NCBI GenBank assembly: GCA_016209245.1
Contig: JACQWN010000419.1
Location: 1-6,258 of the forward strand
Direction of reading: 5' to 3'
DNA from: Bacteroidia bacterium
GTDB lineage: Bacteria; Bacteroidota; Bacteroidia; Bacteroidales; BM523
Length of the DNA stretch: 6,258 nt
The notes below the pieces were generated by a model. The model was not told the origin of the DNA and made no database searches. It saw only the letters and a list, made by a program, of their open reading frames with translations. This document shows positions 1 to 5,481 of this stretch, piece by piece. A program made the translations under genes and the position numbers. The stretch's first letter is position 1, and each line of letters opens with the position of its first letter.

Positions 1-1
1 T

Positions 2-553
2 AATAATAATTTACTGTGGGAAAATAAAAACATTACGAAATTATTACAACAAAGAGAATCTGCATTAAATATAGTGAACAATAAAGCCAAAAGGCTTGAT
101 TTTTTGCAGAAAAACCGGTTAATCTATGCTTTTCAGAAGAATATTGTAACAAATCAAAAATACAGCAGATATTACAATTGGTTTGAACTAGCCGAAAAGA
201 CGCTTAATCGTTTAAATAAAAAAGCCGATTTTCTGAAATATATGGAAGACGAAATTTTTGTTGAAATAATAAGGAGAATATATAAAGGAAACCTGAAAGA
301 GAAAGATTACACATATATAAAAAATTATAATATATTTGTTGAAGAAGTAAAACGATTTGCAAAAGGATTTTATGAAGAAGGACGGGAAGATGGATGGGAA
401 CAAGGACGGGAACAAGCTTATGAGACAAAAGAAGCTGAATATGTAATAAGATTATATAAAAAAGAAAAGACAATTGACGAAATATCCGATTTAACAGGTA
501 TTTCAAAAGACAAAGTAAAAAAGATTATTGAAAAATTTATTAACCTGAAATAA
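2..553 (+). CDS. Rpn/PD-(D/E)XK nuclease-like protein, C-terminal part (5' end outside window)
   Basis: The reading frame is open from the left edge (codons from position 2) to the TAA at 551-553, giving 183 visible residues. A GTG at 74 is the first start-like codon, but the open frame and coherent sequence upstream of it (…LLWENKNITKLLQQRESAL…) indicate that the gene begins outside the window. The visible part is lysine- and glutamate-rich and helical in character. Around 370-420 it has a G-R-E-x repeat (EEGREDGWEQGREQ). It ends, at about 472-540, in a short helix-turn-helix-like segment (TIDEISDLTGISKDKVKKII). This tail architecture is characteristic of Rpn/YhgA-like 'recombination-promoting nuclease / putative transposase' proteins and related PD-(D/E)XK families. 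The nuclease core would be N-terminal and is not visible, so activity cannot be judged. Base composition is more AT-rich than in the neighbouring sugar genes. It converges on rfbD with only 32 bases between the stops. The family call is from recall of the tail pattern. Confidence 0.65.
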   Translation, partial: NNNLLWENKNITKLLQQRESALNIVNNKAKRLDFLQKNRLIYAFQKNIVTNQKYSRYYNWFELAEKTLNRLNKKADFLKYMEDEIFVEIIRRIYKGNLKEKDYTYIKNYNIFVEEVKRFAKGFYEEGREDGWEQGREQAYETKEAEYVIRLYKKEKTIDEISDLTGISKDKVKKIIEKFINLK

Positions 554-560
554 TTTTTTC
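530..560. terminator. Weak AT-rich hairpin between convergent genes
   Basis: The arms 530-541 and 549-560 pair over 12 positions with one mismatch around a 7-base loop. The hairpin spans the stop codon of the Rpn-like gene and lies just before the rfbD stop. It is almost entirely A-T and has no clean U-tract on either side, so it is at best a weak bidirectional terminator. It is the only hairpin I found in this convergent junction. Confidence 0.25.
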
Positions 561-585
561 TAAAATATTTTGTATCTTTGGTTTT

Positions 586-1467
586 TCAAGATAATTTCCG
601 TATACAATTTTCAAGACTCCCCCGCCAATGTGGTATTTCGATATTAAATGTTTCCCTGATTTTCTTTTTATTAAGAACGCTATACTGAGGTCGTTTTGCT
701 TGTGTGGAAAATTCAGAAGTCTCGATAGGAACAATTTTACATGATAAATTCGTTATGGTGATGATTTCGGTTGCAAAATCATACCAACTGCATACGCCTT
801 CATTTGAAAAATTATAAATCCCGCTTTTAAATGAATTAATATTTTTATAAGTGATTTGTAATATATCAAGCAATGCTTTTGCCAGATCATGGGCATAAGT
901 AGGATTTCCTGTCTGATCAAAAACCACCCCGATTTCAGATTTTTCTTTGGCAATCCGTAGAATTGTTTTGACAAAATTATTGCCATAGGCGGAATATAAC
1001 CACGATGTACGTATAATTATTGCATCAATTCCACTTTTAATAATTTCCTGCTCACCTGCTAACTTTGATTTTCCATATATTGAAACAGGGTTCACTTTAT
1101 CATCTTCTTTATATGGCTGATTGCTTGTACCGTCAAAAACATAGTCGGTCGAAATATGTATAAAACGGCAATGATAATGTTTTACAATGTCAACAAGATT
1201 TTTTACGGCAGCGGAATTGATTCGAAAAGCTTCCGCATCGTCTGATTCTGCTTTATCAACTGCAGTATATGCAGCACAATTGATAATGCCATCTATTTTA
1301 TGGTTTCCGAAAAATTTATTTAACGACTCTTTATTTGTAATATCCAATTCTTCAATATCAGTCCAGATAAAACGGAATTCATGATATTCATGAGAAAGAG
1401 CTTTAAGCTCCATTCCAAGCTGTCCGTTTGCTCCTGTTACAAGAATAGTAATTTGAGATTGTGTCAT
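586..1467 (-). CDS. rfbD: dTDP-4-dehydrorhamnose reductase (RmlD)
   Basis: This cytoplasmic enzyme catalyses the last step of dTDP-L-rhamnose synthesis: NAD(P)H-dependent reduction of the C4 keto group of dTDP-4-dehydro-L-rhamnose. The 293-residue length is normal for the family. It is an extended short-chain dehydrogenase with the nucleotide-binding glycine motif TGANGQLG at residues 11-18 and STDYVFDG at 106-113. The catalytic YxxxK is YGKSK (Tyr131, Lys135). Family motifs RTSWLYS (153-159), QTGNPT (185-190) and KRPQYSVL (258-265) are also present. No key residue is missing. The ATG start overlaps the rfbC TGA as ATGA, which implies translational coupling. It is the last gene of the cluster; the next gene to the left is convergent. 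The usual fourth partner, rfbB, does not follow it. Confidence 0.96.
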   Translation of the reverse strand: MTQSQITILVTGANGQLGMELKALSHEYHEFRFIWTDIEELDITNKESLNKFFGNHKIDGIINCAAYTAVDKAESDDAEAFRINSAAVKNLVDIVKHYHCRFIHISTDYVFDGTSNQPYKEDDKVNPVSIYGKSKLAGEQEIIKSGIDAIIIRTSWLYSAYGNNFVKTILRIAKEKSEIGVVFDQTGNPTYAHDLAKALLDILQITYKNINSFKSGIYNFSNEGVCSWYDFATEIITITNLSCKIVPIETSEFSTQAKRPQYSVLNKKKIRETFNIEIPHWRGSLENCIRKLS

Positions 1468-2003
1468 AATAAACTATTTAATCCTGGAAAAAGCTTATCT
1501 TTATCTGAAACAATAATTTTTTCTACAGGTATTTTCCAATCAATCGCCAATTCCGGCGAGTCGTATCTTATTCCCCTTTCTGCATGTTTGTTGTACAATG
1601 AATCACACTTATATAGCACGACTGCGGTTTTACTTAACACGGAAAAACCATGAGCGAACCCATGGGGGATAAGCAATTGCAATTTATTTTCCATGCTTAG
1701 CTCACAACCAAACCATTTTCCGAATGTCGGAGAATTTTTTCTGATATCAACAGCAACATCATAAATCATTCCTTCTATGACCCTGACGAGTTTGGTCTGT
1801 GCATAAGGCGCTGTCTGATAATGTAATCCTCTGATAACACCATAAGAAGATTTCGATTGATTGTCCTGAACGAAAGTATAAGCTAAGCCTTGTTTGTCAA
1901 AAACTTCTTTATTATAGCTTTCGAAAAAATATCCCCTTTCATCTTCAAATACCGTAGGTTCTATTATTTTCAATCCAGGTAATATTGTATCAATTACTTT
2001 CAT
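1464..2003 (-). CDS. rfbC: dTDP-4-dehydrorhamnose 3,5-epimerase (RmlC)
   Basis: This enzyme epimerises C3 and C5 of dTDP-4-dehydro-6-deoxy-D-glucose, giving the L-configured keto sugar that RfbD reduces. The protein is 179 residues, a full-length single-domain cupin. Recognisable family segments are FEDERGYFFESY near residues 19-30, RGLHYQ with the catalytic-base candidate His61, KLVRVIEG (71-78), the second histidine motif PHGFAHGF (113-120), and VVLYKCD with the candidate catalytic Tyr131. The C-terminal segment IRYDSPELAIDW (145-156) is also typical. Residue roles are taken from the known RmlC family. It lies between rfbA and rfbD, with ATGA overlaps at both ends, so the three are almost certainly co-translated from one mRNA. 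Confidence 0.96.
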   Translation of the reverse strand: MKVIDTILPGLKIIEPTVFEDERGYFFESYNKEVFDKQGLAYTFVQDNQSKSSYGVIRGLHYQTAPYAQTKLVRVIEGMIYDVAVDIRKNSPTFGKWFGCELSMENKLQLLIPHGFAHGFSVLSKTAVVLYKCDSLYNKHAERGIRYDSPELAIDWKIPVEKIIVSDKDKLFPGLNSLL

Positions 2004-2887
2004 AAATCAAGCAGCATAATTTTTTCATTAGCGATATTCATCAGGTATTGCCCGTATTGATTTTTAAGCAGTGGCTTTGCAAGCTCAATCAACTGTTTTT
2101 TATCAATAAAGCCCCTGTTATATGATATTTCTTCAATACAGGCGACTTTTAATCCCTGCCGTTCTTCAATTGTTGCAATAAAATTAGATGCCTGTAAAAG
2201 ACTTTCATGGGTTCCCGTATCAAGCCAGGCCATACCCCGTCCAAGTAACCTTACTTTCAATCTCTTTTCCAGCAAATAGAGCCGGTTTAAATCAGTTATT
2301 TCTAATTCGCCCCTTGCCGATGGTTTTAATTTTTTGGCTTTTTCAATAACATCATTAGTATAAAAATATAACCCTGGAACGGCATAATTTGATTTTGGCT
2401 GCCGCGGCTTTTCTTCAAGACTGATAACATTACCTTTTTCATCAAATTCGACAACACCATATCTCTCGGGATCATTTACAAAATATCCAAAAATAACTGC
2501 TCCGTCATTAAGCTCGGAACATTCTCTTAAAAGTTTTCCAAAATTATAACCATAAAAAATATTATCGCCAAGCACGAGACAGGCGCTGTCGGAACCTATA
2601 AATTTATTTCCAATTAAAAAAGCTTGAGCAATTCCAGCAGGCGAGGGTTGTATTTCATAATTTATATTAATACCTATTTGGCTCCCGTCACATAAAAGGT
2701 TTTTATATAAATGAATATCCTGTGGTGTCGAAATAATAAGAATTTCCCTTATATCAGCAAGCATTAAAACTGATAATGGATAATAAATCATCGGCTTATC
2801 AAAAACAGGGATAATTTGCTTTGAAATGCTTTTCGTGATAGGATACAGCCGTGTACCGGCTCCTCCCGCTAAAATGATTCCTTTCAT
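2000..2887 (-). CDS. rfbA: Glucose-1-phosphate thymidylyltransferase (RmlA)
   Basis: This enzyme makes dTDP-glucose and pyrophosphate from dTTP and glucose 1-phosphate, the committed step toward dTDP-rhamnose. The 295 residues match the usual length of about 290. The nucleotidyltransferase signature GGAGTRLYPIT is at residues 8-18, followed by the conserved lysine of SISKQIIPVFDKPMIYYPL. Metal-binding aspartates are visible in LGDN (Asp108) and WLDTG (Asp223). EEKP (158-161) and GELEITDLN (193-201) are the other standard motifs. All expected catalytic positions look intact. Its stop overlaps the rfbC start as ATGA. Upstream lies a 174-base spacer dominated by a long palindrome, which separates it from uxs. 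I see no convincing promoter in that spacer, so rfbA is probably read from upstream of ugd or from a start inside the cluster. Confidence 0.97.
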   Translation of the reverse strand: MKGIILAGGAGTRLYPITKSISKQIIPVFDKPMIYYPLSVLMLADIREILIISTPQDIHLYKNLLCDGSQIGININYEIQPSPAGIAQAFLIGNKFIGSDSACLVLGDNIFYGYNFGKLLRECSELNDGAVIFGYFVNDPERYGVVEFDEKGNVISLEEKPRQPKSNYAVPGLYFYTNDVIEKAKKLKPSARGELEITDLNRLYLLEKRLKVRLLGRGMAWLDTGTHESLLQASNFIATIEERQGLKVACIEEISYNRGFIDKKQLIELAKPLLKNQYGQYLMNIANEKIMLLDL

Positions 2888-2913
2888 ATTTTAAGTCTTT
2901 TTTGTAACTATTT

Positions 2914-3045
2914 AGGTATAAACGTTATTATTCCACCGAAGTACGAAAAAAATACGAATTTACGAATTACGAAAGGGTTCGTGGTTGGCAAATTCGTAAT
3001 TCGTAAGTTCGTAATAAATTCGTACTTCGATGGGATAATATACCT
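2914..3045. repeat. Long imperfect palindrome with mirrored ACGAA motifs
   Basis: The left arm (2914-2973) and right arm (2993-3045) are inverted copies around a 19-base loop. About 46 of 53 aligned positions pair. The left arm has an extra 7 bases (AAACGTT, 2920-2926) near its outer end. Each arm carries four ACGAA/TTCGT motifs: starts at 2943, 2954, 2962 and 2969 on the left, and 2993, 3000, 3008 and 3019 on the right. The spacings are 11-8-7 and then 7-8-11. Weaker pairing may extend outward to about 2903 and 3056. It fills most of the spacer between the uxs stop and the rfbA start. It could be a non-autonomous palindromic repeat (MITE- or REP-like), or an mRNA hairpin acting in processing or partial termination. 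I see no target-site duplication and no transposase. Confidence 0.85.
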
Positions 3046-3061
3046 ATGAAATAACATTGAC

Positions 3062-4000
3062 CTAAATAGATACTCTTTTTTTAAAATATTCAATTGTTTT
3101 TATTAAACCTTGCTCAAGTGCAATATTTGGCTTCCATTTTAATTCTTTAATTGCTAACGAAATATCGGGTTTACGTTGTACAGGGTCATCATCAGGTAAT
3201 GGATGAAATGTGAGCTTTGAGTTTGAACCGGTAAGCTTAAGAATTTTTTTGGCAAGCTCGAGTATTGTAAATTCTCTTGGATTACCAAGATTAATAGGTC
3301 CGGTTAATTCAACTTTCGAATTCATCGCCTTGACCAAACCTTCAATAAGATCATCAATATATTGAAAGCTCCGTGTTTGCTTTCCATCGCCAAATATTGT
3401 TATTTCCTTATTTTTCAATGCCTGTACAATAAAATTGGATACTACACGCCCGTCGTTAGGATGCATTCTGGGACCATAAGTATTAAATATTCTTACAATT
3501 TTGATTTTAACATTGTTCTGGGTATGATAATTAATAAATAAAGTTTCGGCGCAACGTTTTCCTTCATCGTAACATGCTCTTGAACCTATCGGATTAACAT
3601 TTCCCCAATATGATTCGGGCTGAGGATGAACCTTAGGATCTCCATACACTTCACTGGTTGAAGCCTGCAGGATTGTGGCTTTAATTCTTTTTGCAAGCCC
3701 AAGCATATTGATAGCACCCATCACAGAAGTTTTCACAGTCTTGATTGGATTATATTGGTAATGAATAGGTGAAGCAGGGCATGCAAGATTATATATTTGG
3801 TCAACCTCGATGAAATAAGGCATAGTAACATCATGACGGATGACTTCAAAAAAAGGATTTTTCATTAGATGGACTATATTTCGCTTTTCGCCGGTAAAAT
3901 AATTATCCAGGGATATAACTTCGTTTCCTTCTTTTAAAAGGCGTTCGCAAAGATGCGACCCGATAAATCCCGCTCCTCCCGTAACTAGTATTCTTTTCAT
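3062..4000 (-). CDS. uxs: UDP-glucuronate decarboxylase (UDP-xylose synthase)
   Basis: This enzyme converts UDP-glucuronate to UDP-xylose using tightly bound NAD+. The 312 residues form the catalytic domain only, without the membrane-anchored N-terminus of animal UXS. It is an extended SDR with GGAGFIG at residues 8-14 and Asp32 (LDNYFTG) at the end of strand 2. RHDVT (55-59) and QIYNLACPASP (68-78) are strongly typical of UXS. The active site has STSEVYG (114-120) and YDEGK (Tyr144, Lys148). QTRSFQYIDD (208-217) follows. TSE, in place of the TDE of dTDP-glucose dehydratase, argues against RfbB. The ATG at 3998-4000 is preceded by an A-rich leader with no clear Shine-Dalgarno site. Its substrate should come from Ugd, whose gene lies directly upstream and is broken here. 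The two genes are separated by a ten-unit heptad repeat. Confidence 0.94.
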   Translation of the reverse strand: MKRILVTGGAGFIGSHLCERLLKEGNEVISLDNYFTGEKRNIVHLMKNPFFEVIRHDVTMPYFIEVDQIYNLACPASPIHYQYNPIKTVKTSVMGAINMLGLAKRIKATILQASTSEVYGDPKVHPQPESYWGNVNPIGSRACYDEGKRCAETLFINYHTQNNVKIKIVRIFNTYGPRMHPNDGRVVSNFIVQALKNKEITIFGDGKQTRSFQYIDDLIEGLVKAMNSKVELTGPINLGNPREFTILELAKKILKLTGSNSKLTFHPLPDDDPVQRKPDISLAIKELKWKPNIALEQGLIKTIEYFKKRVSI

Positions 4001-4016
4001 CTGTTTTTAAATTTCT

Positions 4017-4086
4017 TGTTTGATGTTTGATGTTTGATATTTGTCGTTTGTTGTTTGCCCACTGCCTACTACCTACTACCTACTGC
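4017..4086. repeat. Ten contiguous heptanucleotide repeats of two families
   Basis: Exactly 70 bases divide into ten 7-base units with no break in phase. The first three (4017-4037) are perfect TGTTTGA. Then come TATTTGT, CGTTTGT and TGTTTGC, a transition unit CCACTGC (4059-4065), and CTACTAC, CTACTAC, CTACTGC. The array ends immediately before the ugd stop codon (4087-4089) and occupies most of the ugd-uxs spacer. Heptameric tandem repeats are known in other bacteria (for example the cyanobacterial STRR family), and I recall similar ones between genes of Bacteroidota genomes. No function is evident. Confidence 0.9.
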
Positions 4087-5321
4087 TTAAACTTGCTTCC
4101 TGCCAATACAATAATAAGTAAAACCGAACTCTTTCATCTCTGAAGGTTCATAAATATTTCTACCGTCGAAGATTATTTTATTTTTCATCAATTTTTCTAA
4201 AACTTTGTAGTTAAGAATCCTGAACTCAGACCATTCGGTAACAACAACTAAAGCGTCGGCATCAATAAGCGTTTCGTATAGGTCTTTGGCGTAATTAACA
4301 ACATTACCCAATTTTTGTTTGGCTTCGTTCATCGCGGCAGGGTCATAAACCGAAATACTGGCACCCGCTTTTAATAAATCATCTATAAGGGAAAGGGAGG
4401 GCGCTTCACGCATATCATCCGTATTTGGCTTAAATGAAAGGCCCCAAATAGCTATTTTTTTATTTTTCAGCTCATTATTAAAATGAGCGGAAATTTTTTT
4501 AAAAAGAACTGTTTTTTGCTTAATATTTACTCTTTCAACCGCTTTAAGAATTTCAAGCGAATGACCATGCTCATCACTGGTTTTTATTAGTGCTTTAACA
4601 TCTTTTGGAAAGCATGAGCCACCATAACCCGCACCGGCATAAATAAATTTCGGTCCTATTCTGGTATCGCTGCCAATACCTTTTCTTACCATATTAATAT
4701 CGGCGCCAACAATTTCACACAGATTCGCAATATCGTTAATAAAGCTTATCTTGGTAGCCAACATAGCGTTTGCAGTATATTTTGTCATCTCAGCCGAAGG
4801 AATATCCATAAAAAGTAATGGATGACCATTAAGAAGAAAAGGATTATATAACCGCCGTAATATCTTTTCTGCCCGTTCCGAATCAACTCCAATGAGAATC
4901 CTGTCGGGTTTCAGAAAATCTTCAATAGCATTACCTTCTTTAAGAAATTCAGGATTTGAGGCGACATCAAATTCAATGGAAATCCCTCTTTTTTTCTGGA
5001 TGTCTTTAATTTGTTTTTTAACTTTTTCAGCAGTGCCGATCGGAACTGTGCTTTTCGTCACCACAACTAAATATTGGTTCATATATTGTCCTATATCTGC
5101 GGCAACCCCAAGAACATATTTCAAATCGGCGCTTCCGTCTGTATCGGAAGGTGTACCTACGGCTATGAATACAACTTCACAATTATCAAGACAATCTTCA
5201 ATTTTAGTAGAAAAGAGCAATCTGCCTTTTTCGATATTAATGTAGTAGTAATTCCTGTTTCAGCAAAACAAGTTCCGGTAACAAGCCCCACATATCCGGT
5301 TCCAATTATTGCAATTTTCAT
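4087..5321 (-). pseudogene. ugd: UDP-glucose 6-dehydrogenase, internal deletion and frameshift
   Basis: The intact enzyme oxidises UDP-glucose twice with NAD+ to give UDP-glucuronate. The true start is ATG 5319-5321, whose frame begins MKIAIIGTGYVGLVTGTCFAETG, the standard dinucleotide-binding N-terminus. After about 23 residues homology ends, and this frame stops at TAG 5163-5165 after 52 codons. The rest resumes in another frame from about 5235 (INIEKGRLLFSTKIED…) and runs to TAA 4087-4089. That part retains SNPEFLKEG, GGSCFPKD with the catalytic cysteine (codon 4612-4614), the C-terminal UDP-binding domain and FDGRN. Only about 32 bases lie where family members have about 120, so roughly 88 are missing, and that number is not a multiple of three. 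Lost are the acidic residue at the end of strand 2 that binds NAD ribose, helix B, and the YEPGL segment. The downstream part has only a TTG (5218-5220) as an early start. It is probably a recent pseudogene, since the remainder is well conserved, but an assembly error is possible. Confidence 0.88.
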
Positions 5322-5405
5322 AATATTAATATTAACTTATGATTAAAAGTTCAAAATTAAGTTTTTATTATGAAAAATTTTAGATAATTATAAAAAAATA
5401 AAAAA
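5322..5405. other. AT-rich spacer upstream of the sugar cluster
   Basis: This stretch between the ugd start and the rpsA promoter is almost all A and T and contains no ORF or hairpin that I can support. It holds the candidate cluster promoter reported separately. Confidence 0.6.
5352..5359 (-). promoter_or_regulatory. Candidate -7 element for the ugd-rfbD cluster
   Basis: Read on the minus strand this is TAATTTTG, a full match to the Bacteroidetes -7 consensus TAnnTTTG, 30 bases upstream of the ugd ATG. No TTG -33 element is visible about 20 bases further upstream. With that half missing in very AT-rich DNA the match could be chance. Confidence 0.35.
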
Positions 5406-5436
5406 TTGTTCTTTTTCAAAGAAAATTATACATTTG
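5406..5436 (+). promoter_or_regulatory. Bacteroidetes-type promoter of rpsA
   Basis: TTG at 5406-5408 and TACATTTG at 5429-5436 are separated by 20 bases. This matches the Bacteroidetes primary sigma factor consensus (TTG about 20 bases before TAnnTTTG). Transcription would begin a few bases after the -7 box, near 5441-5445, leaving a short AT-rich leader of about 40 bases before the rpsA ATG. Confidence 0.7.
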
Positions 5437-5481
5437 CAGTTTGTTTAATAATTATAATGTCTAACTTATTAATTTTTATAC

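Noticed and set aside
204..506. Leucine- and phenylalanine-rich minus-strand ORFs opposite the Rpn-like gene
   Set aside because: They are antisense images of lysine/glutamate-rich coding sequence; not credible membrane proteins.
540..1653. Short ORFs overlapping rfbD and rfbC on either strand (540-734, 753-986, 1187-1384, 1381-1653)
   Set aside because: All are shadows of intact, full-length rfb genes in other frames.
2908..3093. 61-codon minus-strand ORF across the uxs-rfbA spacer
   Set aside because: It is mostly a translation of the palindrome and overlaps the 3' end of uxs in another frame. No recognisable protein and no initiation context.
3062..4000. The SDR gene as rfbB (dTDP-glucose 4,6-dehydratase)
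   Set aside because: It has TSEVYG instead of TDEVYG and the UXS-specific segments RHDVT and NLACPASP.
4017..4086. CRISPR array
   Set aside because: The units are 7 bases long with no spacers and no cas genes nearby; this is a simple tandem repeat.
5163..5321. Programmed ribosomal frameshift in ugd
   Set aside because: The two frames cannot be joined into a normal protein: about 30 residues including essential NAD-binding positions are absent, and no slippery site with a stimulatory structure is evident at the junction.
4892..5346. Two plus-strand ORFs (117 and 90 codons) opposite ugd
   Set aside because: Both are antisense to well-recognised ugd coding sequence and have no family resemblance.
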